From Phalacrocorax aristotelis (lineage: Eukaryota; Chordata; Aves; Suliformes; Phalacrocoracidae): 64,000 bases of DNA. Of the stretch, positions 51,640-63,639 are shown one piece after another. The notes beneath the pieces were generated by a model. That model saw nothing but the letters and a program-made list of their open reading frames with translations. It searched no databases and had not been told where the DNA came from. Made by a program: the position numbers and the translations under genes. Every line of letters starts with the position of its first letter. Positions within the stretch are counted from its first letter, which is position 1. The stretch covers positions 8,352,041-8,416,040 of the forward strand of contig NC_134279.1 of assembly GCF_949628215.1 (NCBI RefSeq), read 5' to 3'.

Positions 51640-51939
51640 GTGTACCCTAAACCGTAATTCAAAAAGGCTGAAAGGAAGGAAGTTTAGTAAAATTGGTAAA
51701 CAGGCATATTATATATACAGAAACATTTTTAAACTCATCTGGGTTTCTTTAGCCTTGGCTTGGGTGATCTTGACTGAAGTTATAGAATACATTAGCCGCT
51801 GCCAAAAAAGAATCCTAGGGGGTTTAAACTGAGAAAATGGCATTCTGCCCTTCTCCCAGCTCCAGAAAACCCAAGTAAAATCTAGAGCAGCTATATTGCC
51901 TTAGGAAACAAAAGTCTGAATCTTGGTCCTATCAAAATG

Positions 51940-52160
51940 AATTATTATACTCCTCTGTCAAGCTGCAGCCATGATTATTGCTCCCCGAGAATAAATTTAT
52001 TTGCAATTTTGCATAATCTATGTTTATTTTTAAATCCAGTTTGAATTCAATGAATGGTTTCAAAGAAATGAAAAAATAATGAAGAGTTAATTAGCCCAAG
52101 CAGTGGAGAAGAGCAATTAGCACTCTATGGCTCCTTGCAAAAAGGCAGCCCCTCTTTGGA
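51940..52160. promoter_or_regulatory. Candidate conserved non-coding element
   Basis: Contains ATTTTGCATAAT (octamer-like), CATGATTATTG, TTAATTAG (52087-52094) and AGCAATTAGCAC in 200 bases without repeats. The pattern of spaced ATTA cores is typical of developmental enhancers, but the call is inference. Confidence 0.25.
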
Positions 52161-53491
52161 AAATACAGAAAAATAGCAGTAAATTGGGGTTTCTAACATA
52201 TTTACCATATAAGGAAAGAAAGCTACTACAAAATATTAACGCTGCAATTCAAAGAATCATTAGGCTTTCAAGCAGTAGTTCTTTATTTTAATTATTATTT
52301 ATTCTGTATCCACTAGTGCTTTTGCCAGTCATAATAAGATGCAGAGATCAAAGTTAGCAGGTTGATGTGGGATGCAATAGATGGAAGCAAAGTAAAAACA
52401 TATGAGGAGAGCAGGAACAGGTGGCTTTACTGTGTTTGCATGAATAAAGTTAGACACCAAGTGTGCAGGCTTGGGCCCAGATACATGCATTGCTTTAAAA
52501 ACACTGAAGTGAATTAATACAAGGAGTTAATAATGCCAATTATCGTGCGCTGAGGTTTACTCAGAATGGGTAGATTTCATAGATTTTCAGAGATTTCAAG
52601 TATGTGAAAAGCCTCACAAACACCAGCCATTAGCTTAAGAGTATATCTTTAGACAGTCCTTAGTACTGTATGTATTTGAACTGTTTATTTGGTTTCTGTT
52701 TTGTTTACAAGCTCTGTTTTGCTACTGTGCAACCCACAGAAATCTCTCCTCTGGCATCCCCAAAGAACAAATAGCACAGCAAAGTAAATATGTAACATGA
52801 GAGGGAAAATATAAAGCTGGGAGAGGCCACAGATGTACTTGATTCAACAAAAAAGGGATCATGGGCTGAATCTCAGTTCAGAGAGAGCTCTGCTTGCCTA
52901 ATAATTACCTCTGACCTACTGCATTGGATTTTCAGCCTAAAAGCTGGCACCTTACAGATAAGCCAACCTCAAAATGCATTACTGAGTAGTCATGCAATGC
53001 AAAAGTAAAATAAATGAGAAAAGCTAAGAGCTAGTCCCCAAACCAAAGGAAAAAGGAGGACTGAAGCGCACAAAGCAAGCGAGAGGCACGCAGAAATGGG
53101 AAAACCAAGTTGCTGTGTGCGTTGAGTCAGGGCTGCCTGCTGGACTCTGAAAACTGCAGAGGAAGGTTTCAGAAACAGCCAGAGACTTTTGAAGGGATTT
53201 GTATTCTGCCAGCTAAGGATCCCCATGTGGATGCCTGTTGCCCAAACCCTCCCAGCGGTTTCTATAGATGTTTCAACAGCAGGGAAACAGGCTCGGCTGC
53301 TCGGGAAGGGAGCAGCTTTCATTCCTAGGAAAATGCTTCAGGATGCCAGACTGGATGATACCGAGCACGGGCTTTTTGCTAGCCTCAGAGGTGCAGTGAA
53401 TTGTGCTTTCTGACTGAAAAAAAAAAGTAAAACAGGCAAAGCACTTACATAAATGGGAGTAGGCTACTCCGTTCCCTAGGAATAGGATAAA

Positions 53492-53562
53492 ACCCCACTC
53501 CTGCTGAAATCAACGGGCACGGTGCCACTGACTGCGCTTTGGACAGGACTCGGCTACTAGGA
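53492..53562. repeat. Possible ancient sauropsid interspersed repeat
   Basis: CCACTCCTGCTGAAATCAAC, then GGGCACGGTGCCACTGACTG, then CGCTTTGGACAGGACTCGGC resembles a dispersed motif I recall from turtle, crocodile and bird DNA, in which a CTGAAATCAATGGGA-type half is followed by CACTGACTTCAATGGG and TTTGGATCAGGCC. I cannot name the family reliably. Confidence 0.35.
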
Positions 53563-53629
53563 CAAGGGAGTTCAATCCACTTGTTGACATAAGAATCTTT
53601 TTAAATTATATTGACCTTCAAGGGACTAT

Positions 53630-53643
53630 TTATTTATAAATAA
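53630..53643. promoter_or_regulatory. Perfect 14-base AT palindrome
   Basis: TTATTTATAAATAA is exactly its own reverse complement and overlaps CTATTTATTTA, similar to MEF2-type AT-rich sites. Short AT palindromes can arise by chance in this composition. Confidence 0.3.
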
Positions 53644-55261
53644 GGCACTTCAGATAGTCTTAATGTCATTCATAAGCAGTGTGGCCAAAAGCTCCCTAGA
53701 AACTCACAGTCCAGAACTATTTACATCACCAGGAGTCTTTAATTGCAGCAGAGCTCTCCATGGCTTCCAGGTAGGGAAGATGGAAGTATGTAGCAGAAAA
53801 CAGTATTGACACTTCGTAGTCACTGCATTGAACCATTCAGTAATGGGCAAACAACAGAAATTAGGGTAAGCAAGAGTATGCATTTGCGGAGGCGTGTATG
53901 ATGTGCCTAAGAGGTGCTGTGAGCACAGAAACGAAGTCCAAGTGACTCAGCATCCAAGACAAGCACATTTGTCTTTGGGACTGCACACATGTTCATTGTT
54001 CTGCCTGCACAACAGCATATTATATTAAGAACAAAGTATTAGGGTAGAAGTATTTACATGTTTTTGATATATACAGCCCTTGTGTAATAAGTATTTCATT
54101 AATTGTATGTGCCATGGCACAAAAACACTCTGTTAGTATAGTTATTCCTCTCTGTGGTGATCTGTAATACTGTTCAGCGTTTCAGTGTACATTCCATACA
54201 GTGATTGCAGTCAGAAGTATAACCAGCTTATATATGGCTCCTCATTAACTTTTAACCTTTAGCTTCGTACTTCCTATGTAACTGTCACAAAATAAATACC
54301 AACTCCATGGCCACTTGTGTGCGATAATCCTGGAACCCTTTGCCGTGCACCACTGCAGGAAAAAGGAAACAGGTTTTTAACTCCTTGAGAGCTGAATCAT
54401 CACCAGCCTATGAAAGTGTAAACAGTGGAGAGCATAAAGGAAGAGCAAAAATGAGAAACAGGTTTGTGGAGACATAGAAAGCAATACTGCAAAGTAATAA
54501 ATCCACTCTAGAAATGAGAGAATCTAGGAAGACTCACATGTCTGGAGGTGGCGGTAAAACAACAGCATGAATGAGGGCATAGGAAAGAAAAACCAAAACA
54601 AACCTATTAAACCCAGTATTTTATATTTTGGCCTTCCTTTATTCCAGTAACATGCCAATTATGGGCGACATTGTTTTTAAAAGACTGCTTTACTCAGGAA
54701 AACCTTAAAACCTGATGTGCTTTGATAAGCAACATTCTTTTAAAGTAAACCTGAACTAACAGTTTAAAGCTAAATAATACAGAGGCCTGAATAAAAATTC
54801 TGGAAAGGCGGTACGGTTAGGTCAATGAACTTACTCACCTTTAGAAAATAAGGACTACTTTAGATATCTACGGAACAGAATAAGCCTGACCATATCTTAT
54901 GGTAAGATACTCTCCCAGGAGATCAAAAATGAGACTTCCAGTCCCACCTCCACAAGCTTGCAGATGCTTTATTTAGCAATGATTTCTTGCAAGGTGGGTG
55001 AAAAATCTTACAAGGTACAAGTTTCCCCCACGCCTCCCCCCAAGGGCTGGGACCAGGACACTCTCACACAAAGTCATCTACTATTTGCTTCCTTTCTAGA
55101 CAAAGAAGTCCTGGAGACTGAGCAAGGGAAGGGGCTGCTCTTGTTACTTGGGTTTTCTTACCTTTATCAGAGCTGCTTTGACAAGAGGAGTAGCACTCTT
55201 CTGAGGCTTTCAAAGACTTCAGTACTTTGTCCCATAGTCCTTCTTCCTCACATCAGCCTAG

Positions 55262-55352
55262 AAGTACAGAGAAAGTTTAGACCCTGCTCTAAATACAAGA
55301 GGGACTTGAACCCAAGCCTCTGATGACAAACACTCTAATCACAGCATCTGAC
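55262..55352 (-). repeat. MIR-like SINE fragment with tRNA-head remnant
   Basis: Plus-strand text AAGTACAGAGAAAGTTTAGA, then GGGACTTGAACCCAAGCCTC (55301-55320) and CACTCTAATCACAGCATCTG, matches the minus strand of a tRNA-derived SINE. TTGAACCC is the reverse complement of a Pol III B-box (GGGTTCAAGTC). The final block resembles the MIR 5' head, and the first block the core. Part of the middle appears deleted. Confidence 0.55.
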
Positions 55353-56519
55353 AGAAGGTACCAGGAACAGCTTCTAGGTCCTTGATACCCTTTCCTGCAG
55401 ATATGCCCCACCTCAGAGCCCCACTGTAGCTAAAACAAAAATACTAAGCTATAACCAGAAAGTCAAAACAAAGCCCTCTACACCAGACCTAAGGTTGGGT
55501 TTTTTTTAAATATCCCAAGGCCTATTAAATAGAAGTAAGCAAAAGAGAGAGACTTTGCTGGAAACTACACTATCAACTGCTGACAATCAGTATCATCCCA
55601 CCGCCAGAGAGCCCTTGCTAGCCACTCACAGGAAAAAAAAAAAAAACTTAGATCTTTCTGGCTTGAACTCTCCCTTTAAAGATTTTGACTCCCCTAGGCT
55701 CCACCCACCATCCCAGGTGAAGGGCATAAGTTCTGGAGTCACAGCTGGGTGTTGTGAGATATAAATGGAGCACCTGGGGTGAGTAGGAAAGGGACTGTAC
55801 TTGTTTCTGAGGGTGAGCTGTTAGTAGAGAAGATCTAATATATAGTAAAATACTTGTGACTTGATAAGGGGGAGTAGGTGAGTTTATTTTGCTATAGTGA
55901 AAAAATAAAGGCTATGTGAAATTACTTGTTTTAAGCTACTTTTTCTTGTGGGAGCAAGCTCTTGTATCAGAAGAGGTATTTTATATTTCTTGATGCAAAA
56001 AAGGCAACAAGTATTTAGTGAGACTGAAGGCTGTTATACATATTGAGGGATGTCTCCTATGATTGCTTTTGAGAAAAAAGAAGAAATAAGGAATAGCGGT
56101 ATTAAAAGAGGGTCAGATAAGCAATTTGAACAACTCTCCAAGTTTTCTTATAGATTTGTGTGAAGAGGTAAGGATGGCCTGGTACGGGAACTGTTCTGTA
56201 GGTCCATTCACTATTTGCTTCTTAAAGTGATTCTTAGGCTATTCAATAGCTTTTAAGAATACAGTCAAAATGTAAAAAGATTAAATACAGGATTTCACTG
56301 GTACAGAGAAAAGTGTACTGCTTCTTCGTTGTCTTAATGCTGATTCTACTGTGTCTTGACTTCATGATACTAAGCCATAAAACAGTTTCTATAAACCAGG
56401 ATATAGACTTGAAGAAATATAACAAAGGCCTTATTGTAAATGTAAATATCTGAGGCTTAGGTTTTGTGCATAAATTATACTTTTCTTATGATCTGAAACA
56501 TATATAAAAGACAATGATA

Positions 56520-56690
56520 AGAAGGGATTAGGCTATTAAAGACATATTTCTGCAATAAAATATTTGCATAAACGTGCTGGAAATTCAGTGGAGTTCAAAT
56601 ACAGTATGATTGTGAACAGTGTAATTAAATTACAATTTAAAATATGTGAACCATCTGCACTGCAATGTGAATCTTAGTGCTATGTTGGGA
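56520..56690. promoter_or_regulatory. Candidate regulatory element with paired-type homeodomain site
   Basis: TGTAATTAAATTACA (56620-56634) is an inverted repeat around one base and includes TAAT-TAA-ATTA, the spacing preferred by dimers of paired-class homeodomain proteins. Flanking DNA is AT-rich and repeat-free, with TTTGCATAAACG upstream. Confidence 0.28.
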
Positions 56691-57217
56691 ATATTGATAA
56701 TGAGTTTTGCATTCTGTAGTAAAATAAAATCTACCAAGGCTTTGCCTATTTTCCAGTTCCTTCAATGTTTGCTATTAGTAGAGCATTCCCCTTGGCCTTG
56801 TCTAACTTATTACTGAGTGTTCCACTTCTATGGCTCCATAATTGCTTCAAAGACCTTGCAAAAGCTGAATCTAATGTGTTTTATCTTGTGTATGCCTCCT
56901 CTAAGTTCATAGTTAAAAGGAATAGGAGAGATGCTGAGAGAGCTAGGTGAAAGCTTCAAGTGAAGAAATTAAATAAAGCTGGAGAGTATTCAAAATATTT
57001 GCTGGATTGTTGTTTTTACGCTGTAGCAAATGTATTGGAGAGTAGCAGCTGAACTTAATTTAGAAATCTGTGGGGGACATGAGTCTCTCTGATACTTTGT
57101 CTTCTGATTTTTCTTTTTGACTTTGAGAGAAAGCCCTAGGAAACATACTGGGAGATGATATCTGACCTGCCAAGCCAACAGGTATTTTTCAGCTGAAAAA
57201 CACTGGTTTGATTTAAT

Positions 57218-57281
57218 GTAATTCTTTAATAAAAGCATTTATTTTTCTTCTTCCTTTTCTAAAGTAATTCTTTAATAAAAG
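57218..57281 (+). repeat. Direct repeat of an 18-mer carrying AATAAA
   Basis: GTAATTCTTTAATAAAAG occurs identically at 57218-57235 and 57264-57281, separated by 28 bases rich in T and C. Each copy holds the polyadenylation hexamer AATAAA. It may be a slippage or short segmental duplication. If a transcript runs through here on the plus strand it would meet two identical hexamers. Confidence 0.85.
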
Positions 57282-58611
57282 ACACTTCTGCCCTTGCTTC
57301 AAGACTGAAACCACTGTGAAGACCAGCAGGATTGTGAGAGGATGTTGGGAGGCTATGGTGCACGTGGTGCTGCGGACACCCCTCCTCCTAGAGGCTGCTC
57401 ACCAGGAAGGACCACATCCTCCCACTGTGTATGAGGCTGAGCCCTTTGCCTCCAGTGTTCCCACACCTGCACTGAGCACTTCTGCAGGGGAGCAGGTGGC
57501 TCTGAGGACCTGCTTGCCTTCAGCTATCACTAATGGATGGCAAAACTTCAACATCAGGTGAAAGGCCTTTCTTGGATTTGCTGCTTTGTTGGCTAATAGC
57601 ACGCTTCCCTTCCCAATTTTGCTCGGGTGCCAGGATAGAGGACTGAAATGTCGTGTAACGGGGGGTCCAGCAGCATGGTGCCAGGCAATGCTATAAGGTA
57701 GCCTCTCGCTATCACTTGATCCTGCTGCAGTTTCCACAGCTGATGGCTTCCAGCAGGATTTCAGGTATTCTGAGGAGGCTGGGGTAGAGGGGAGGCAAAC
57801 AAAAGGACAATTAGGTGTTCTGGTAGAGAAGGAGCAGAAATTAAATGGGAGCACTCTCTGAAGGGAATGATCAAGAAGTGGTGGGAAATGTCTTTTAAAT
57901 ATTGTGATAAAGCAGAAGTAATTTGTTAAGCGGGCTGGGCTATACAGCTGGACATCCTGTTAAATCAGAACTGCAAACTAAATTGGTACTTTGTGGGGCA
58001 CTTCAAAGCAATTTCTATTTCTTTCATACATTTTCCCTTTAAGAACAACCACAGGAAGACTTTGCTTCTTTACTGACCAAGGTAAGGGGAGGAAAACTCT
58101 TACCTGCTTTGTATCGTATGTATTTTGGTGAGATGGTGTTTCTTCCTGGACTGTGACTTGAATTACTTGTCTATTCTACCTCTCAGATTCCTGAAAATCT
58201 GAGTACATTTAGGCCTCCATTTTCCATCCCAAGCTCTTGCAGACTTAACAAGGGGAAGGATTAAAACCAGGGAGGACAGGGTAAGGGCAGGTGGTTTTAA
58301 TAAGAAAAAAAAAAAGCTTTTGCAAGGAAAAAAAATAAAGGCAAGAATGAAGAGTTGGCTTCATTTGGATTGATGCCACCTAATTTTAAAAATTAAAAGA
58401 TAATAACAGGTCAGGACTCCAGAGAATATTTGCCAGCAAAGCACAATAGGGAAGGAAAGTCAACCAGTCAAAGGGAACTCACACAGGAGTGAGAATTTTT
58501 TGTCCATTGTTGTTCAGACATGTTTGTAAGCCTATTTTTTCAGGCCTAAGTTACTTTATGGACGCAAGGGAAATCTGAACCATGCTTATATGATCATACA
58601 ATCTTTTTCAG

Positions 58612-58726
58612 TCACTCCCATCCAAAACTCACCAAAACTGTCCTGGAGAGATTCCTATTGCCGTGTCCAACAGGGACTTCTCTTCCTGACTCTTCTCAGA
58701 ACGGAGAAAGGAAAGCCTTTTTAGAG
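58612..58726 (+). other. Candidate spliced exon (unproven)
   Basis: A pyrimidine-rich acceptor (AATCTTTTTCAG) precedes 115 bases that end in GAG followed by GTAAGC, a near-consensus donor. One frame, starting at the second base, stays open for 38 codons, but the chance of that is not small and the peptide resembles nothing I know. It could be an exon of a long non-coding RNA, an unannotated gene, or coincidence. Confidence 0.15.
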
Positions 58727-59439
58727 GTAAGCTCTATGTAAAACTGTAAGCAAAGTGGGTTAATTTAAAAACTGTAAGCACACAAAGCACTGGAAGCTGG
58801 TGCAGAACTGATACTGCATCAGATATCCATATATGTTAAGCAATAAAGTTACAGGGAAGTCTTAATGAATCAAGAAATTTAACACCAGAGCTGTGACAGC
58901 AGTCCTAGATTCTCTCAGCTGTTGAGGCTGCATCTGGATCAAATTCCAAACCTAAGCAAAACACAGATGATAGCCTAGCCAACTTTCTTCCAGTAAGTTT
59001 TGAGCACACTGAGTAAAATTAGTCATGAGCAGAATCTGACTAAAGCAAGAAAATGGCCATAAGATACTGCAGGTCTATAAAATCCATTAACAGTGATGAG
59101 TTTCTAGTCTAGTTCCTGCGGTGCGTTACTGATAACGGGCAACCCCAGTATTGCTCACTCTGAGGGGATTCCTGTTATCTGTGTTAGCTGGGGACTGTGA
59201 TCCTGTGCGGCCAGATAGCTGTGGTGCTCCTCAAGCTAAGGACGTTCATGAAGAGTACTTTGGACTGGACCTGTAAAACACTCACATGCCTTACAGAGAA
59301 AGTCTAAAATACAGTTGTATTGAAAAATCCCAGATAAATTAACTTCCTTTTTATAATCGAACAACAAATTACATAGACATAAGTTGTTGAAAGGAATACA
59401 ATAGTTTTGGCTTTCTCCTTCTTAGAGTAGTATGCTGGC

Positions 59440-59900
59440 ATGAGTGTGTGGTTTTGGTAGTTTATTTTTATCCGTTAATTGCACCTGATGTTTCGTCTTT
59501 TTGTATTAATTTAGAAATATGTGCTAAGTGACAATTTCCTTAAGCCCGAATGATCTTATTTTGGTTGAGTAAATATTTCCCAGGACTCGGAGTGTACAGT
59601 AAATCTCATTAATGTTGTTTCTTTCGCTACAACAAACCTAAATCTGCTTTTTATCAGTTCTTAAACATAGATAATAAGCTATTTATTCTTAACTTGAGAA
59701 CATTAAAAAAAAACATCAAACTGTCGGTTCTAAATCTTTCTTCCTATCTGACATGAAGAATGAGAAAACTTAATGTCTTTTTTCAGTGTGAAATATGGAG
59801 ATATTAGACCAAATTCTAAACAAATTTATTATTTGTCTGGAGCAATTATGCTTTACATAGCTTATTGAGATGATCATGCATGATTTTCATGTCTAATAAA
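59440..59900. promoter_or_regulatory. Candidate conserved non-coding element
   Basis: A long repeat-free stretch with GTTAATTGCACCTG, TGTATTAATTTAG, CTCATTAATGTTG and the perfect palindrome ATCATGCATGAT at 59873-59884. A few isolated CpGs persist (TTTCGCTAC and CTCGGAG). Composition alone suggests a regulatory element; nothing proves it. Confidence 0.25.
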
Positions 59901-62075
59901 TAATTCATATTTGAGCTAGTCTCTGAAACCCCCAGAACAAAGACGACGAACTCCCAAAGGACTGCTGGCAGATAGTAATTTAACATAAAATATATATATA
60001 AATATGCCTTCTTTAGACTTTAATTGGGGTATCTGAACAAGTTCCTTGCATGCTGCACTACTTCCTATTGTTCAGGTCTTGCCTTTCAATAGTTCTTTGA
60101 GTTAAAGTAGCAGTGCAATATAACTTTACTTGATAGAAATCATCTTTCAAAATTAGCATAGCTGGGTTTTGCTACATTTAATATTCAGCATATATTAAAT
60201 CATGTAATGACATCATTATGAATTTGGTAAAAAATAAAAATGGAGGTGAGGGGAAGAGAACTGGCATGGGACAGCCTTATGAACTGTGTTCTGGCCATGA
60301 GCTTGTGTTTTTCAACTCTGGGGTATGAATCTCCAAAGACCAGAAGGAGCAGGCAGTTGTAAATACCCGGCCTCCTGGGTAGGCCTAAGAGCGTTTTCCA
60401 TATCCTAGTTAGGTTTTCATATGCATGTTCATCTCATGTCTTCCTGCAGAGCCCAACCACAGCTGGAACATTCAGTTATAATGCAGTGTTCTTATTTTTT
60501 TGACCAAGGCTGTTATTGCACCTGCACAGGGAGGCTGTGACATCAAAGGCAACACATGAAAGGGAGAAAAAAACACAGCAAATTTAGAGATTTGATTATT
60601 TGTGTAAGTCATCGTAGATATGGCATCTTTCTTTCATGTAGCCAGCACAGCAAAAGGTTGGAAGGTCATACTGAAATGTAAACTGCTTTCCAGCTCCTGC
60701 ATTGGTCCTTCTCCAGAGCAAGATTCTGGTGCAATACAGCTTCCCCCTTTCGTTCCCCCCCCCGCCTTTCATAGCTTCCATAGAGAGCAATTGCTCTTTC
60801 ATTACTTATGCAACTGCTGGAGAGAGCAGTAGCAAAAGATGTTGATGTATAGCCCAGTTTCCTTTTTGGTATACTGAGGTCTTCAAACTAGCCCTCCAAA
60901 TATGGATTGTAAGAGGATATTTCAATGAAGCTAAAATCTGCCCGATGAAATGTCCTGAAAACTGGGCTAGAAGCACCTCAATGAAGTGATGGTTCTTGCA
61001 AAACCAGGCTCCTGCTGGAGACAGCCAGGTGGGGAAGGTGCCCTGAACCTGGGAGATGCCAAGTGGGCCCCTCTCTCTGCTAGGAAGTAGCCTAATGCTG
61101 AATGTCACTGAGGTTCCTCTAATCCCCAGTTTTACCCATGTGAGAGCAGGAATATCAGTTTTGCATCCATAAATGGTAAATTAAGTCTTGCTAGCGTTCA
61201 GCATTTTAGATAAAAAGCATTTGCTGTTTTAGTCACACTTGATCACGATAACTGTAGCTCAGTTGCTTAAGCTAATTAGCTGGAATACCGTTATCAACGC
61301 CTGCCAAATAGCTTTGGAGTTTTATATAGAGAAAGGTCTCCTTTAAAGGAACTAGGTAAGAATCTCACGTTGCTGGTCCATGCCAAATTAGCATTGCCTG
61401 ACTTAGCAAGTTTGGTGCAACTATGTTTACCCAAGCTGCAACACTTCCCTTTGATGTCATGCATGGCATGCAATCCATGAGGCAGGTTTGCTACGGGAAC
61501 CCTAGCAAGGAATGATTTCAGACTACAACTTGGGCATAGTTTGGGCTCACTCCTGCAAACTCAGACTCATGAAAGAGATCTCAGTGAAGTCAGGAGGATT
61601 AATTTAGTGAAACAGACTTTTAACATCAGTATTTTTAAGGTTTGATCCTGTTCTTGCGTCTGAGTAATTTCTTATGCCACAAGACATCAGTCAGCTTGTG
61701 TTTTTAACTAAAAAGCATCTTTCAAATACAGACTTTCAAGGCCATTTCTCTTCACAGCCCCAAAATCCTTTCCTTAGTATAATGAGAACTTGAAGGAATA
61801 ATGATGTTCCTAAAGTGGAAGTTGGGCCTTTTTGATGTCATTATTCTTCTGTATGTATCAATAATCACTTTGGGGAAGCAGCGTGTCCAAACTCAAGTCA
61901 GATTGTTTTTGTGAATTGGGGAGACAACTGGAGAAATGCATAGATGTATTGGCAAATTACCCGCAGGATATCACAGTGATCTGTCCCATGGGGCTGTTGA
62001 GTGGATTAATTAGTAATGGTTGGTAAATAGTCACAATGAATGTATTTTATTAGCTTGAATTTTTTTCCTTTTATT

Positions 62076-62094
62076 CCCCCCCCCCCCCCCCCCC
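62076..62094. repeat. Poly(C) run, C19
   Basis: Nineteen consecutive cytosines inside T-rich DNA, by far the longest C/G homopolymer in the window. The opposite strand is a G19 run. Length accuracy in an assembly is doubtful for such tracts. Confidence 0.95.
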
Positions 62095-63639
62095 ATGAAA
62101 TTGCCTACGAGAGGCCTATGGATTTTTAAAAATGCATGTTATTGGGATAACACTCCATCTGGATTTCAAATGCTTATCCAGCAAAGCAACCTTCCCGTGT
62201 GCTGTCGTGTAGAGATCGTGCAGACTGCAGTCCCAAAATGACGTGGAAAATGTATCCCCCTGTTTTTTCACCTGCCTTCTGAATCAGAGAGCTAACGGGG
62301 AGATGGCTCTCACCTATCTGAGACTATAACACCTCCGATTCTGCTCAGCTGTAGGTCACACAGTGACTATGGGTCTCACTATGAGAGGTTGTTCATTCAC
62401 CCTGCAGAGTTTGTTGCATAATGCTCCACTCCAAGATTTTTGCCATCAGGCAAGAGCTTGCGCATCAGAGGCTGCATTTTGCCTTTAATGTATCAGTGAT
62501 AAGTTATTGCAGGCAAAGACCAACCTACTTAGCTCAGTGAAGATGACTTGAAGGAAAAAATACCAGTGGTGATGACTTTAGAGGGGAAAAAAAAACACCT
62601 TGGCATAGTATTTTAGCCTATACTATTGAGGGAAACATGCTCTTTCAGATCAGACTAGTAGCAGCTTAAAGATACTGTAATGTTTTAGTCCAGAATTCCA
62701 GACAGCTCTGGGAGAGGAAACTGCTGTTTCCTATCCCATAATAATGCATTATTACTTTAAAAATACTTCAAATGCATCCTGAGGCACAGAAAATTATCCT
62801 ACATCTTGAATACAGATTATGCACAGAGTCCATAGAAGGAAACAGGAAAAGTGTTCTTTGAAAAACATACTTCATATACATTTGTTTCAGTGAAAAAAAA
62901 AATAAACTTTCTGCTTTTCTACATCAGTCTTAATTGTACTAATCAATAGACTGGAATGCATATGGAAACCTCTAGAGAGGTAGAGAAAAAGAAGTTATAT
63001 TTTCTTTATATGTATGTGGCCTTCTAAAGCACGGTAATAAGAAAGCAAGCAATTACCTCTACATCACAGCTTTTGTATTTCATAGCAATAAATTGCACTT
63101 TAAGTCTCATGTGGCGGAGGAATGGATTAAATAATATGCATGAAAGCAGACCAGTTGTTACAATTTCAGAGAAAATATCCGCTGATGATTTCAGAAGGAA
63201 CCAGGCTCTTTAACACCTATGGGCGGGTGGTGTGTTGGGGGGAATTAAAGATCTCATGAGTCAGTTGCTCAGGATTAAGTTTTAAATTCCTTGACGATTA
63301 CATCTAGGAGAAATGTGATATGGTGTGCTTGTTTGTTTATTTCTGGCAAAGCCATTTATTCTCGTGTGAACGTCTCATTAAAGCTAAGATCCAGGTGTAA
63401 TTCCCAGAGGACTGAACCCAAACCAGCAGCAAATAAACCGCCTGGCACACATGCTCTTCCCTAACCCTGGGAAACAGCAATGGGGCATTGAGTGTACGCG
63501 TTTGAAATCCTTCTTGCTTTCATCAAAAGCCATCTGATTAGATTTATCATGGGATTAAGAAGGTTATAATATGAAAGTGATGATGCCTTTGACCATCTCT
63601 ATGTGCAGCGAGAGCGTAATTTTTCAGTAGTCCTGTAGA

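Larger units (their letters stand above)
49321..56519. other. Non-coding block
   Basis: No gene seen. AT-rich DNA at 49330-49560 and 52480-52700 contains ATTA cores. MIR-like pieces at 50365 and 55262, the ancient-repeat motif at 53492, the palindrome at 53630, T15 at 51625 and A14 at 55633 are the only identifiable items. A 145-codon minus-strand frame at 50711-51148 is judged chance. Confidence 0.75.
56691..63639. other. Non-coding block
   Basis: No gene proven. Holds the duplicated AATAAA-bearing 18-mer, a chance-looking 151-codon minus-strand frame at 57399-57854, the candidate exon at 58612, A11 at 58305, the candidate element at 59440-59900, C9 at 60755 and C19 at 62076. Repeat-free ATTA-containing DNA at 61160-61360 and 63040-63420 leads up to the CpG-rich right edge. 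Confidence 0.72.

Noticed and set aside
57399..57854. 151-codon minus-strand open frame
   Set aside because: Random-looking serine, proline and alanine-rich composition, no family resemblance; this length is expected by chance in 64 kb.
58044..58081. Possible 38-base exon ending in a strong GTAAGG donor, upstream of the 58612 candidate exon
   Set aside because: Joining it to the 58612 exon in the open frame gives a stop codon in the first piece, so the pair does not support a coding gene.
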